Shown here one piece after another: positions 8,869 through 17,957 of a stretch of DNA of 64,000 nt. Position 1 is the stretch's first letter. Every line of letters starts with the position of its first letter. The stretch comes from Mycobacterium sp. 852002-51163_SCH5372311. GTDB lineage: Bacteria > Actinomycetota > Actinomycetes > Mycobacteriales > Mycobacteriaceae. Below the pieces are notes generated by a model that worked only from the letters and a program-made list of their open reading frames with translations, made no database searches and was not told the origin of the DNA. A program made the translations under genes and the position numbers. The stretch lies in assembly GCF_001667115.1 (NCBI RefSeq), contig NZ_LZIJ01000147.1, forward strand, positions 1 to 64,000, given 5' to 3'.

Positions 8869-8883
8869 CTGCTAGGAGGCGCC

Positions 8884-9555
8884 ATGCCGACGGTGACGTG
8901 GGGACGAGTCGATCCGGCCCGTCGAGCGGCCATTGTGGAAGCCGCGGAAGCCGAATTCGGAGCGCATGGCTTTTCCCAAGGCAGCCTGAATGTCATCGCG
9001 CGGCGCGCGGGCGTCGCCAAAGGCAGCCTGTTCCAGTACTTCGCGGACAAGCGTGACCTGTATGCGTTCATCGCCGACGTCGGCAGCCAGCGCGTGCGGT
9101 CCTACATGGAGGCCCGCATTCGCGAACTCGACCCGAGCAGGCCGTTTTTCGAATTTCTCACCGACCTGCTGGACGACTGGGTCGCTTATTTCGCCGACCA
9201 TCCGCGCGAGCGCGCCCTGCATGCGGCGGCGAGCCTCGAGGTCGACACCGATGCCCGTATCAGTGTGCGGTCCGTCATCCATCGCCACTACCTCGAAGTG
9301 TTGCGGCCCCTGGTGCGCGACGCGCAGGTCCGCGGCGACCTGCGGTCGGATTCCGACACCGACGCACTGCTTTCGCTGCTGCTGCTGATCTTCCCGCACC
9401 TGGCGCTGGCGCCGTATATGCGCGGCCTGGACCCGGTTCTCGGGCTCGACGAGCCCTCGCCCGACCAGCCCGCGCTGGCCGTGCGCAGGCTGGTCGCGGT
9501 GCTGGCTACTGCGTATTCGCCTGTCCCGCAACCTATTAGCCCTGAAATGATCTGA
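8884..9555 (+). CDS. TetR-family regulator (Rv0232-like)
   Basis: Protein of 223 residues. Residues 10-60 form the TetR DNA-binding domain ([17 protein letters not shown], then [19 protein letters not shown]); the rest is the helical ligand-binding and dimer domain. ATG 8884 is preceded by AGGAGG four bases upstream. The gene begins right after two palindromes at 8832-8868 and ends 10 bases before the R2lox gene, which it probably controls. Orthologue of Rv0232 by order. The inducing ligand is unknown. Confidence 0.9.
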   Translation: MPTVTWGRVDPARRAAIVEAAEAEFGAHGFSQGSLNVIARRAGVAKGSLFQYFADKRDLYAFIADVGSQRVRSYMEARIRELDPSRPFFEFLTDLLDDWVAYFADHPRERALHAAASLEVDTDARISVRSVIHRHYLEVLRPLVRDAQVRGDLRSDSDTDALLSLLLLIFPHLALAPYMRGLDPVLGLDEPSPDQPALAVRRLVAVLATAYSPVPQPISPEMI

Positions 9556-9565
9556 GGAGGTCAAC

Positions 9566-10504
9566 ATGAATCGCACACGTCTGGGCTCGCTCGAGGCGGG
9601 TGGCCTGAACTGGGAAAGCCTGCCGCTGAAGCTGTTTGCCGGTGGTAACGCGAAGTTCTGGAATCCGGCCGACATCGACTTCTCCCGCGACCGGGCGGAC
9701 TGGGAGCGGCTGACCGACATCGAACGTGACTACGCCATCCGGTTGTGTGCCCAATTCGTGGCCGGCGAGGAATCGGTGACCGAGGACATTCAGCCGTTCA
9801 TGTCGGCGATGCGGGCCGAGGGGCGCCTCGGCGACGAAATGTATCTGACGCAGTTCGCGTTCGAGGAGGCCAAGCACGTTCAGGTGTTCCGCATGTGGCT
9901 CGACGCCATCGGCGTCACCGAGGACCTGCACAGCTATCTCGACGAGCTGCCCTCCTACCGGCAGATCTTCTACGACGAGCTGCCGGAGTGCCTCAGCGCG
10001 TTGTCGACCGATCCGTCACCGGCCGCTCAGGTTCGCGCGTCGGTCACCTATAACCACATCGTCGAGGGCATGCTGGCGCTGACCGGCTATTACGCCTGGA
10101 ACAAGGTCTGCGTGGAACGCGGGATTCTGCCGGGCATGCAACAGCTGATCCGGCATATCGGCGACGACGAGCGACGCCACATGGCCTGGGGCACCTTCAC
10201 CTGCCGGCGCCATGTCGCCGCCGACGATGCCAACTGGACGGTCTTCGAAACACGCATGAACGAACTCATCCCGCTGGGGCTGGGCCTGGTCCAGGACGGC
10301 TTCGCCCTCTACGACGACCCCAAGCCGTTCGACCTGTCGGAAGACGAGTTCCTGCAGTACTCCACCGACAAGGGCATGCGGCGCTTCGGCACGATCTCCA
10401 GCGCCCGCGGGCGGCCACTCGAGGAGATCGACCTGGACTACTCGCCGGTGCAACTGGAAGACACCTTCGCCGACGAGGACGCCAGGGCGCTGGCCGCCGT
10501 TTAA
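9566..10504 (+). CDS. nrdB: R2-like ligand-binding oxidase (R2lox), Rv0233 orthologue
   Basis: Protein of 312 residues with a ferritin-like four-helix fold. The Mn/Fe ligands fall at exactly the positions known for the M. tuberculosis protein: Glu68, Glu101, His104, Glu167, Glu202 and His205. Val71 and Tyr162, which form the Tyr-Val ether cross-link in R2lox, are also present. It is therefore an oxidase that binds a long-chain fatty acid, not a class I ribonucleotide reductase R2; the legacy symbol nrdB is misleading. AGGAGG precedes ATG 9566 and the gene follows the TetR regulator by 10 bases, forming an operon. A strong hairpin follows the stop. Confidence 0.93.
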   Translation: MNRTRLGSLEAGGLNWESLPLKLFAGGNAKFWNPADIDFSRDRADWERLTDIERDYAIRLCAQFVAGEESVTEDIQPFMSAMRAEGRLGDEMYLTQFAFEEAKHVQVFRMWLDAIGVTEDLHSYLDELPSYRQIFYDELPECLSALSTDPSPAAQVRASVTYNHIVEGMLALTGYYAWNKVCVERGILPGMQQLIRHIGDDERRHMAWGTFTCRRHVAADDANWTVFETRMNELIPLGLGLVQDGFALYDDPKPFDLSEDEFLQYSTDKGMRRFGTISSARGRPLEEIDLDYSPVQLEDTFADEDARALAAV

Positions 10505-10509
10505 GGGTG

Positions 10510-10569
10510 GCGAGCAGACGCAAAATCGCACAAAACAATGAAGTTTTGTGCGATTCTGCGTCTGCTCGC
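10510..10569. terminator. Long bidirectional hairpin between R2lox and gabD1
   Basis: Arms 10510-10536 and 10543-10569 pair over 27 bases with one G-T mismatch around the loop AATGAA. The stem contains GCGAGCAGACGC on the left and an A-rich stretch next to the loop. It lies between two convergent stops (10504 and 10580), so it can serve both genes. Confidence 0.85.
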
Positions 10570-10579
10570 GAGGGAACCG

Positions 10580-11956
10580 TTACCCGACCCAGACGGTCTT
10601 GGCATTGCAGAACTCGCGGATGCCGAGACCGGCGAGTTCGCGGCCATAGCCGGAGCGCTTGACGCCGCCGAACGGCAACTCGGGGTAGGACACCGTCATA
10701 CCGTTGATGAAGACCTGGCCGGCCTCGATGCCGTCGATGAATTGCTGCTGCTCGGCCTCGTCATTGGTCCAGGCATTGGACCCCAGCCCGAAGGTGGTGG
10801 CGTTCGCGATCTCGATGGCTTCGTCGGCGTCGGCGGCCCGGTAAACGGAGGCGACGGGGCCGAAGACCTCCTCAGTGTAGAGCGCCATGTCCTTGGTGAT
10901 GTCGGTGATCACCGTCGGCGGGTAGAACCAGCCAGGCCGCTCGGGACGCTCACCTCCGCAACGGATCACCGCGCCGGCGGCGGCGGCGTCCTCGACTTGT
11001 TTGGCGATCTCATCGCGGCCCGATTCGGTGGCCAGCGGACCGACGTCGGTGTCCGGGTCGGTCGGGTCGCCGACCCGCAATGCCGCCATTCGCTCGACGA
11101 ACTTGTCGACGAACGCGTCGTAGACGTCGGCGTGCACGATGAATCGCTTGGCGGCGATGCAGGACTGGCCGTTGTTCTGCACCCGGGCGGTGACCGCTGT
11201 CTTGACCGCCTCGTCGAGGTCTGCCGACGGCATCACGATGAACGGGTCGCTGCCGCCGAGCTCGAGAACGGTGGGCTTGATCTCGTCGCCGGCGATGGCA
11301 CCCACCGATTGGCCGGCGGGCTCGCTGCCGGTGAGCGTGGCGGCCGCGACCCGCGGGTCGCGCAGGATGGTCTCGACGGCGCTGGACGGAACGAGCAGCG
11401 TCTGGAAGCAGCCCTCCGGAAAGCCGCCGCGGGCAATGACGTCGGCCAGATACAGCGCGCACTGCGGGACGTTCGACGCGTGCTTGAGAATGCCCACGTT
11501 GCCGGCCATCAGCGCCGGCGCCGCGAACCGGACGGCCTGCCACAGCGGGAAGTTCCACGGCATCACCGCCAGCACCACCCCCATCGGCTGGTACCGGGTG
11601 TAGGCCTTTTTGGCGCCGACTTTCCCCGCGTCAGCCGGCTCGTCGGCGAGCAGCTGCTCGGCGTGCTCGGCGTAGTAGCGAAAACCCTTGGCGCACTTGA
11701 TCGCTTCGGCCTTGGCCGAGGCCAGTGTCTTACCCATCTCCAGGGTCATCATGGCGGCGGTCTGCTCGGCCTCGGCCTCCAGCAGGTCGGCGGTGGCATT
11801 GGCCCACTCGGCACGCTGGGCGAAGGTGGTGTTGCGGCGGTAGTCGAGGAACCGCTCGTAGGCGCGGGCTATCGCCGCTTCGACTTCTTGGTCGGTCGCG
11901 GGGTTGAAGGTCTTGACGGTTTCGCCGGTGGCCGGGTTGATCGTGGCGATGGGCAC
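10580..11956 (-). CDS. gabD1: Succinate-semialdehyde dehydrogenase GabD1
   Basis: Protein of 458 residues of the aldehyde dehydrogenase superfamily. It oxidises succinate semialdehyde to succinate with NADP+, in the GABA shunt or variant TCA route. The general base Glu232 lies in VLELGG and the nucleophile Cys266 in NNGQSCIAAKRF; PWNFPLWQ and EEVFGPV are also present. GTG 11956 (VPIATINPATGE) is chosen because it reproduces the N terminus of Rv0234c; the longer frame to 12010 adds 18 non-family residues. It diverges from the acetolactate-synthase-like gene 67 bases away, and marks the left edge of the accessory block. Confidence 0.93.
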   Translation of the reverse strand: MPIATINPATGETVKTFNPATDQEVEAAIARAYERFLDYRRNTTFAQRAEWANATADLLEAEAEQTAAMMTLEMGKTLASAKAEAIKCAKGFRYYAEHAEQLLADEPADAGKVGAKKAYTRYQPMGVVLAVMPWNFPLWQAVRFAAPALMAGNVGILKHASNVPQCALYLADVIARGGFPEGCFQTLLVPSSAVETILRDPRVAAATLTGSEPAGQSVGAIAGDEIKPTVLELGGSDPFIVMPSADLDEAVKTAVTARVQNNGQSCIAAKRFIVHADVYDAFVDKFVERMAALRVGDPTDPDTDVGPLATESGRDEIAKQVEDAAAAGAVIRCGGERPERPGWFYPPTVITDITKDMALYTEEVFGPVASVYRAADADEAIEIANATTFGLGSNAWTNDEAEQQQFIDGIEAGQVFINGMTVSYPELPFGGVKRSGYGRELAGLGIREFCNAKTVWVG

Positions 11957-12023
11957 GGTGACATCCTCTGCTGCTTGTCTAAGCGGAAGGTTTCCAGCCC
12001 AGCCTGCCACTATCGTGGCCGGT

Positions 12024-13673
12024 GTGACTACAGCCGCTCAGTTGATGGTGAAGTGCCTGGAAAACGAGGGGGTCTCCGTCGTATTCGGGCTGCCCGGCGA
12101 GGAGAACATCCGCTTCGTGCAGGCGCTGGCATCCTCGGACATCCGCTATGTGCTGACCCGGCACGAGCAGGCGGCGGCGTTCATGGCGGAGATGTACGGT
12201 CGGGTGACCGGTCGCGCCGCGGTGGTGTCGGCCACCTTGGGCCCGGGCGCGATCAACATGCAGCTCGGCGTGGCCGACGCCACCACCAACAGCACCCCCA
12301 TGGTCGCGATCTCCGCGCAAGTCGGGCACGATCGCGAGTTCAAAGAATCGCATCAGTACGTCGACCTCGTGTCGATGTACGCACCGATCACCCGCTGGGC
12401 GGCCGGCGTCCCGACCGTGCAGGCCATACCGGAGATGTTCCGCAAGGCGTTCAAGGTCGCCGAGGCCGAACGCCCGGCGGCGGTGTACTTGGCCGTGCCG
12501 GAGCACATCGACACCGACGAGGCCGACTATCCCGAGCTGGCACCGTTGCCGCGCAACGTCGTTCGCGCCGACGCGCCGGCGTTCCGTCAGGTGGCGCGGG
12601 CCGTCGACATTCTGCGCGAGGCGAAGTGCCCCGTGGCGCTGGCCGGGCACGGCGCCGCCCGCGGCGACGCCACCGCGGCCCTGGTCCGCTTTTCCGAAGA
12701 GCTCGGTATCCCGGTCGCCAACACCTTCCACGGCAAGGGCGTCATGCCCGACGACCACCCCAACACGATCGGGACCCTAGGGTTCATGCGCCACGACTAT
12801 GTCAACTTCGGGTTCGACAACGCCGACGTGATCATCGCGGTCGGCTACGAGCTACAGGAATTCGACCCGGTCCGGATCAATCCGAACTCCGACAAGAAGG
12901 TCATTCACATTCATCGCTTCCCGGCCGAGGTCGACCTGCACTATCCGGTCGACGTCGGGATCATCGGCGACATCAGCGCCTCGCTGGACGCGCTCACCGA
13001 AGCGCTCGCCGGACACCGCTTCGGCGGTGAGGAAGTCATCCCGGGCTCCGGTCTGCTTGCCGAGGAATTCGCTCGGGGACAACAGGATTCGCGGTACCCG
13101 CTGGCCCCCGCGCGGGTGGTGGCCGATACTCGCGCCGCCCTGGGCCGCAGCGACGTCGTGCTGGTGGACACCGGCGCCACCAAGATGTGGATGGCCCGGC
13201 TGTATCCGACCTACGTGCATAACACCTGCCTGGTTTCAAACGGGTTGTCCACCATGGGTTTTGCGTTGCCCGGCGCGCTGGGTGTCAAGCTGGCCAGGCC
13301 GGACGCCAAGGTGCTGGCCGTGGTGGGCGACGGTGCCTTCCTGATGAACTCGCAGGAGATCGAGACCGCTGTGCGCGAGCGGATACCGCTGGTGGTGCTG
13401 ATTTGGGAGGACGGCGGCTACGGCCTCATCGAATGGAAGATGGACCTCGAACTGGGTGACCACTACTACGTGAAGTTCGGCAATCCGGACGTGGTGGGCT
13501 ACGCGGAAAGCTTTGGCGCCAAGGGATATCGGATCAATCGCGCCGAGGAGCTGTTGCCGACGCTGAAGGCCGCGCTGGACGACGACGGCGTGTCGGTGAT
13601 CTCCTGCCCGGTGGACTACTCCGAGAATCTGCGATTGACCGACCGGCTCGGCGAACTGGACGAGACGCTGTAA
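12024..13673 (+). CDS. AlsS-type acetolactate synthase-like ThDP enzyme
   Basis: Protein of 549 residues with the three domains of ThDP decarboxylases: an N-terminal PYR domain with the cofactor-activating Glu in RHEQAAAFMAE, a middle domain, and a C-terminal PP domain with VVGDGAFLMNS. The C-terminal part (VKFGNPDVVGYAESFGAKG, CPVDYSENLRL) resembles catabolic AlsS more than biosynthetic IlvB, and no small regulatory subunit gene is adjacent. It probably condenses pyruvate-like 2-keto acids. The ThDP motif ends in WED rather than the usual WND/NN, so the metal-binding Asn is replaced by Glu. GTG 12024 gives VTTAAQLMVKCLENEGV. The LysR gene follows after 2 bases, recalling the alsS-alsR pairing in bacilli. 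Confidence 0.82.
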   Translation: MTTAAQLMVKCLENEGVSVVFGLPGEENIRFVQALASSDIRYVLTRHEQAAAFMAEMYGRVTGRAAVVSATLGPGAINMQLGVADATTNSTPMVAISAQVGHDREFKESHQYVDLVSMYAPITRWAAGVPTVQAIPEMFRKAFKVAEAERPAAVYLAVPEHIDTDEADYPELAPLPRNVVRADAPAFRQVARAVDILREAKCPVALAGHGAARGDATAALVRFSEELGIPVANTFHGKGVMPDDHPNTIGTLGFMRHDYVNFGFDNADVIIAVGYELQEFDPVRINPNSDKKVIHIHRFPAEVDLHYPVDVGIIGDISASLDALTEALAGHRFGGEEVIPGSGLLAEEFARGQQDSRYPLAPARVVADTRAALGRSDVVLVDTGATKMWMARLYPTYVHNTCLVSNGLSTMGFALPGALGVKLARPDAKVLAVVGDGAFLMNSQEIETAVRERIPLVVLIWEDGGYGLIEWKMDLELGDHYYVKFGNPDVVGYAESFGAKGYRINRAEELLPTLKAALDDDGVSVISCPVDYSENLRLTDRLGELDETL

Positions 13674-13675
13674 TC

Positions 13676-14602
13676 ATGCAGTTCCGGCAGCTCGAATACT
13701 TCGTAGCGCTGGCTCGCGAGCGTCACTTCGCCCGTGCCGCCAGCGCTTGCTACGTGTCGCAGCCGGCGCTGTCGGAAGCCATCCGCAAGCTCGAACACGA
13801 GCTGAAGGTCCCGCTCGTCCGGCGCGGGAAAAAATTCGAAGGCCTGACCCCCGAAGGCGAGCGACTCGTGCATTGGGCACGGCGGATCCTGGCCGACCAC
13901 GATGCGCTCAAACACGAAGTCACGGCACTGCAGACCGGTCTCACCGGTGAGCTGCGCCTCGGGGTGGTCCCGGCTGCCTCGAGCATCGTTGCGCTGCTTA
14001 CCGATCCGTTCTGTGCCGCGCACCCGCTGGTGCGGGTACGGCTGGAAGCGAGTCTGCGATCGAGTGAAATCGTAGACAGAGTACGTCAATTCGACTTGGA
14101 GGCCGGGGTCATCTACCCGCACGGCCGAGACACCGCCGACCTTGTGGTCACTCCGCTCTACCGGGAACAGCAGGTTCTTATCGCCGGCGGCGAGTTGCTC
14201 ATCGGCCAAGCTGAGACCATCGACTGGTCCGACGCGCTGGAACTGCCCATGTGCCTGCTGAATCAGGGCATGCGTGGCCGCAAACTCATCGACGATGCGC
14301 TGGCCGCACAAAAGCTTGCGGTGACACCGCAGCTCGAAACCGATTCCGTGGCGACGCTGCTCGCACACGTCAGCACCGGGCACTGGGCAAGCATCATCCC
14401 GCAGACCTGGATTCACGCACTGCGCCCGCCCGCCGGAGCGCACATCCTGCGGCTGGAAAACCCGTCGGTTACCGCGTTGATCGCGCTGGTCACCACTGCC
14501 GTCGAGCCCGGCTCCGTGCTGACCCGTGCCTTCGTGCAGGCCGCGCAGAACGCCGGCATCGAAGACGTACTGCACAAGCCGGTCGTTCCTGCCATCAGCT
14601 GA
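13676..14602 (+). CDS. LysR-type regulator, AlsR-like context
   Basis: Protein of 308 residues. Residues 1-60 are a LysR winged helix-turn-helix (MQFRQLEYFVALARERHF, YVSQPALSEAIRKLE, LTPEGERLV); residues 90-295 form the effector-binding periplasmic-binding-protein fold (TGELRLGVVPAAS). ATG 13676 lies 2 bases after the acetolactate-synthase-like stop, so both are on one transcript and the regulator likely acts on that gene or its neighbours. The effector is not readable from the sequence. Confidence 0.9.
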   Translation: MQFRQLEYFVALARERHFARAASACYVSQPALSEAIRKLEHELKVPLVRRGKKFEGLTPEGERLVHWARRILADHDALKHEVTALQTGLTGELRLGVVPAASSIVALLTDPFCAAHPLVRVRLEASLRSSEIVDRVRQFDLEAGVIYPHGRDTADLVVTPLYREQQVLIAGGELLIGQAETIDWSDALELPMCLLNQGMRGRKLIDDALAAQKLAVTPQLETDSVATLLAHVSTGHWASIIPQTWIHALRPPAGAHILRLENPSVTALIALVTTAVEPGSVLTRAFVQAAQNAGIEDVLHKPVVPAIS

Positions 14603-14746
14603 CGACCAATACCCCGCGTAATCGGCCGTGCCTATCACGCGGTCGGAATTGCGTCTTGGACACCCTCGGCGACGTCACGCGAGACTGAATGTGCTTCGAA
14701 GCGACGCATCCACAGGCCGCGAGGCCAATTCCACTCAGGAGAGATC

Positions 14747-14833
14747 ATGACCAAGAGCCGGTGCATCCTGTACCGCGACTCGGTGGGCGCCGCTGACACA
14801 CGCACCACCTTGACCAAGAGCCGGACGCTGTGA
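14747..14833 (+). CDS. 28-residue leader ORF coupled to the PucR gene
   Basis: ATG 14747 follows AGGAGAG at a good distance and opens a 28-codon frame whose TGA (14831-14833) overlaps the ATG 14833 of the regulator as TGATG. The peptide repeats the tetrapeptide TKSR near both ends; at DNA level TGACCAAGAGCCGG occurs at 14748 and again at 14811, in frame. It has no hydrophobic segment and only one Cys. A role as leader peptide or translational coupler is inference; it could also be a chance frame, but a ribosome site and overlap of this quality are uncommon by chance. Confidence 0.5.
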   Translation: MTKSRCILYRDSVGAADTRTTLTKSRTL

Positions 14834-16095
14834 TGCAGCGTTTCGATCATTCTATAAATGGCGCGGACAGCGTAGAGGAAAGCGGCGGAGAGACTCTCGC
14901 GAGCTTGCGCTCTATATCCGCACTGCCCGGGTCGCCCAAGCCGCGACGCTACCAACCAGTCCGACCCGACGCCGGCACGACCTGGGCCGTCCTGGTCGGC
15001 GCGTTGCTCGACGAGCATGCCGACGTTGCCGGCCGTGTCCGCGAGGCCGTCGCGGCCAGGGTGCCGGCGTATCGCGCGATTCCCGGCGAGGCCCTCGATG
15101 CCGAGGTAAGGCTGGAGGTCGAGCGGGTCTTACGGTGCGCCTGCGCAGCCCTGGACGAGAGAGAGCTTGTCGAGCTTGCCGCGATCGGTGAGGCGCGGGC
15201 GCGCGATGGCATATTTGTCGACGACATGCTGCGCGCGTGGCGCATCGGTGTCGAGGTTGTCGTGGGGTGCGCGCGTGAGGCGGCACAAGATGTGGGCGTC
15301 GACGACTCGTCGGTGCTGGAGTTCGTCCAGTCGGTATTGGCCTGGTCCGATGTCGCCATGGTCACGACTGCCAGAGCGCATCGGCGAGCGGAGCTGGCGC
15401 TGGCGCTCGCGGCAGACGAAAGTCGGGCCGCTTTTGTCCGGGGCGCATTGTTGGGTGCGCTGCCTGCCGCCGAGTTGCGGATGCACGCCGAGGTGTACGG
15501 CCTGGATACCGATGCGGAGTATGTCGCTGTCCGCGCCCGGCTCGGTGACGACGGACCTCAGTTCCGGATGGAGCAGGCACTCGGTTTTCAGGACCCGGCG
15601 CAGGGCCGGCCTGGTTTGTGTGCCCTCGTGGACGGCGACCTCGCTGGTTTCTTGATCGAGCCGCCGCGCCAGGTCGAGGGCGTCGTGGGTTTCGGGCCGC
15701 CCAGACCGCTGCTGCGGTTGAACGAGTCCTACCGGATGGCGGCCCGAGCACTGGTGACGGCGGAGGCCTGTGGCCTGCGCGGTGCCTACGACATCGCCAC
15801 GCTGGGTCTGCGCACAGCTGTGGCAATGGACGCCGATGTCGGCGAATTGCTGCGCAAGCGCTACTTGCAGCCACTGTCCGCAAGCGGTTCGAGCCGCGAT
15901 CTGGTTGCGACGCTTCGCACCTACCTGGCCTGCGGGATGCACGTGGAGCGCACGGCGGCAAGGTTATTCGTCCATCAGAACACCGTGCGCTATCGGCTTG
16001 CACGCTTCGAAGAACTGACCGGTGCCAGCCTGCGGGACACCGAGGTGCTCACCGAGGTGTGGTGGGTCCTCGAGCTTTCGTCGATGCACGTGTGA
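14833..16095 (+). CDS. PucR-family transcriptional regulator 1
   Basis: Protein of 420 residues. After a low-complexity N terminus it has a helical RsbRD-like sensory domain (residues 45-170, with IGEARARDGIFVDDMLRAWRIG), a GGDEF-like middle region, and a C-terminal PucR helix-turn-helix (YLACGMHVERTAARLFVH, then QNTVRYRLARFEELTG). Such proteins are effector-responsive, usually activators of nearby catabolic genes. Start at ATG 14833, overlapping the leader ORF stop; GTG 14830 is the alternative. It is closely similar along its whole length to the regulator at 27068, so they are paralogues. Glyoxalase and exporter genes follow. Confidence 0.87.
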   Translation: MQRFDHSINGADSVEESGGETLASLRSISALPGSPKPRRYQPVRPDAGTTWAVLVGALLDEHADVAGRVREAVAARVPAYRAIPGEALDAEVRLEVERVLRCACAALDERELVELAAIGEARARDGIFVDDMLRAWRIGVEVVVGCAREAAQDVGVDDSSVLEFVQSVLAWSDVAMVTTARAHRRAELALALAADESRAAFVRGALLGALPAAELRMHAEVYGLDTDAEYVAVRARLGDDGPQFRMEQALGFQDPAQGRPGLCALVDGDLAGFLIEPPRQVEGVVGFGPPRPLLRLNESYRMAARALVTAEACGLRGAYDIATLGLRTAVAMDADVGELLRKRYLQPLSASGSSRDLVATLRTYLACGMHVERTAARLFVHQNTVRYRLARFEELTGASLRDTEVLTEVWWVLELSSMHV

Positions 16096-16136
16096 ATTCG
16101 CGAAGTCCGTCGGTTCGAACCGATACGGTGAATTGC

Positions 16137-16505
16137 ATGCGTCGCATTGACTACGTCATCCAATATGTCGGGTCACTCGAGCGGTCGGTCGAGTTCTACC
16201 GCGACGTGATCGGGCTCGAGGTGCGCATCGAGGGCGACGGCTACGTCGAATTCGAGATGCTCAACACCAAGTTCTCGCTTTTCGAACGCTCGAAGCTGCC
16301 TGAGCTGATCGGCCGCGAAGGCGGCACTGCGCCATGCGCCGAGATCGGCTTCCTGATCGACGACGTAGACCAGGAAGCGGAGCGATTGAAGCGGCTCGGT
16401 GTCGACATTCTCAGCGGTCCGGTGGATCGGCCATGGCGCGAAAGGACGCTCCACATCGCCGATCCGGACGGCAACGTCATCGAATTCGCGCAGAAGCTGC
16501 GGTGA
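16137..16505 (+). CDS. VOC / glyoxalase-fold protein
   Basis: Protein of 122 residues with the beta-alpha-beta-beta-beta pattern of the vicinal oxygen chelate superfamily: IDYVIQYVGSLERSVEFYRDVIGL at the start (residues 4-27), GFLIDDVDQEAERLKRLGV in the middle and the ending IADPDGNVIEFAQ, whose Glu is a typical metal ligand. Single-domain members act as dimers in glyoxalase, ring-cleavage or binding roles; which applies here cannot be told. ATG 16137 begins 41 bases after the PucR stop, so it is probably co-transcribed with that regulator. Confidence 0.8.
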   Translation: MRRIDYVIQYVGSLERSVEFYRDVIGLEVRIEGDGYVEFEMLNTKFSLFERSKLPELIGREGGTAPCAEIGFLIDDVDQEAERLKRLGVDILSGPVDRPWRERTLHIADPDGNVIEFAQKLR

Positions 16506-16653
16506 TTCCGTGCCGGGTCCAGATCTCAGCTCAGCGCGCTGACTTTGTCCATCATCGTGCGCACTTTGTCGGCGGCCGCGGGCGAACGGCCAGAACCGTG
16601 GTGAAGCGTCCTCGCATGAAGCCGGCCATCTTTGCTGAGCATTAGGGGCGCGT

Positions 16654-16704
16654 TTGTAGTCGTCCCCAAAACTGGGACGAGAAACATCGGAACCGACTCC
16701 GTAG
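16654..16704 (+). promoter_or_regulatory. Bipartite upstream module, copy A (short gap)
   Basis: TTGTAG (16654), CCAAA (16666) and GAAA (16681), then GGAACCGACTCCGTAG (16689-16704), 46 bases before the FUSC start. The distance from TTGTAG to the GGA box is 35 bases. The same arrangement occurs at 17958, 21826 and 28241. The second box is an imperfect dyad, GGA..CG..TCC. Confidence 0.65.
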
Positions 16705-16750
16705 TCACGCGATCGCACTGACTGGACACTTCGTGATGGAGAAGCGAAGT

Positions 16751-17803
16751 ATGACAACCTCACACCGCCGTAACGTCCCGGGTATGTTCACCGGGGCCGC
16801 CGCGCGTCGATTGCGTCGAGGTTTGTGGCCGATCGCGCAGACCACAATCGCCGCCTCGCTCGCCTGGTACCTCGCCCACGATGTGCTCGGGCACAAGGAG
16901 CCCTTCTTCGCGCCGATCTCCGCGGCGGTGTGTCTATGGATGACCAACCTGGTACGGGCGGAACTGGCCGTAGAGATGATTATCGGTGTGACGGTGGGGA
17001 TCGGGGTGGGCACCGCCGTGCTGGCTGTGCTCGGCACCGGGACGCTCGGAATGGGTGCGGCCGTGCTGTTTTCGCTGACCCTGGCGGTGTTCATTGCGCA
17101 GAGTTTCGCTACCCAAAGGACCATGTTCGTCAACCAGAGTGTGATTTCGGCAATCCTGATCATGGCATTCCCGCACACCGGGCTGGGTGTGGAACGGCTG
17201 TATGACGCGCTGATCGGCGGGGGCTTGGCGGTAGTGTTCAGCATCCTGCTCTTCCCCAAGAATCCGCTGGCCGTGCTGCACGATGCTCGCGGTGATGTAT
17301 TGACCGCCGTCGAAGACATTCTCGGGAAAGTCGTTGGCCGCAACAGCAATTCGTCGTCGCCGGACCAAAGCTGGACGCCCTCCGCGGCTGACCGGCTCCA
17401 CCGACAGCTGGCCCGGCTTGTCGAAGCTCGCGGCACCGCAAGGCAATTAGCGTACGTCTGCCCGCGTCGCTGGCCAATGCGCAAGGCGGTCCGCGTCGCC
17501 GATCACCAGGCTTCGCACATAGCGCTGTTCGGCAGCTCGGTGTTGCAGTTGGCGCGCACCCTCAACTGCGTCGCCGAACCGCTCGCGGAATCGCTGCGAG
17601 CCGCGACCAGCGAGCTGGCTGACGCCGCCGCAGCTCTGGCCGCCGACGAGCCGGAAATCGCCGCCGCACATGCGGACTCCGTGCGGCATCGCGTCGCGGC
17701 GCTACGCCCACCCACCCCGGCCGGCGACGACGTGCTGCCGGCCGCCGTCATCGGTGCGTGCGCCGACGAGCTGGAACAAGTTGTTCATCCCGAGGCGCCA
17801 TGA
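16751..17803 (+). CDS. FUSC-family (aromatic acid exporter-like) membrane protein
   Basis: Protein of 350 residues. The N-terminal half has about five to six membrane helices (residues 20-165: FFAPISAAVCLWMT, MIIGVTVGIGVGTAVLAVLG, AAVLFSLTLAVFIAQ, and others); the C-terminal half is a soluble helical domain rich in Ala, Glu and Arg. This is the FUSC/ArAE layout of efflux proteins such as AaeB, although those are usually twice as long. ATG 16751 is chosen because GGAG lies 9 bases upstream; GTG 16733 and ATG 16736 are weaker. The bipartite module sits 46 bases upstream. Export of an acid from the surrounding catabolic genes is inference. Confidence 0.8.
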   Translation: MTTSHRRNVPGMFTGAAARRLRRGLWPIAQTTIAASLAWYLAHDVLGHKEPFFAPISAAVCLWMTNLVRAELAVEMIIGVTVGIGVGTAVLAVLGTGTLGMGAAVLFSLTLAVFIAQSFATQRTMFVNQSVISAILIMAFPHTGLGVERLYDALIGGGLAVVFSILLFPKNPLAVLHDARGDVLTAVEDILGKVVGRNSNSSSPDQSWTPSAADRLHRQLARLVEARGTARQLAYVCPRRWPMRKAVRVADHQASHIALFGSSVLQLARTLNCVAEPLAESLRAATSELADAAAALAADEPEIAAAHADSVRHRVAALRPPTPAGDDVLPAAVIGACADELEQVVHPEAP

Positions 17804-17957
17804 ATGAAAGACGCCGACATTCAACGTCGAATCGGCGGTGCGTGCGGCTCCTGGGTGTCTACGGAGCCTTGTCCAAAGTCTCACGTTGATTTCCCAGACC
17901 GCGTTAGCGGGCACGACAAGCCTTCAATCCATCAGAGCGCTGACAACGATCGGCCGC

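Noticed and set aside
11957..12023. Attachment site or tRNA at the left edge of the accessory block
   Set aside because: Only a short divergent promoter region; no tRNA fold and no repeat shared with the right edge.
10538..13030. 830-codon plus-strand frame across gabD1 and the AlsS-like gene
   Set aside because: It is the antisense of gabD1 fused to an out-of-frame reading of the next gene. gabD1 has clear catalytic motifs on the minus strand.
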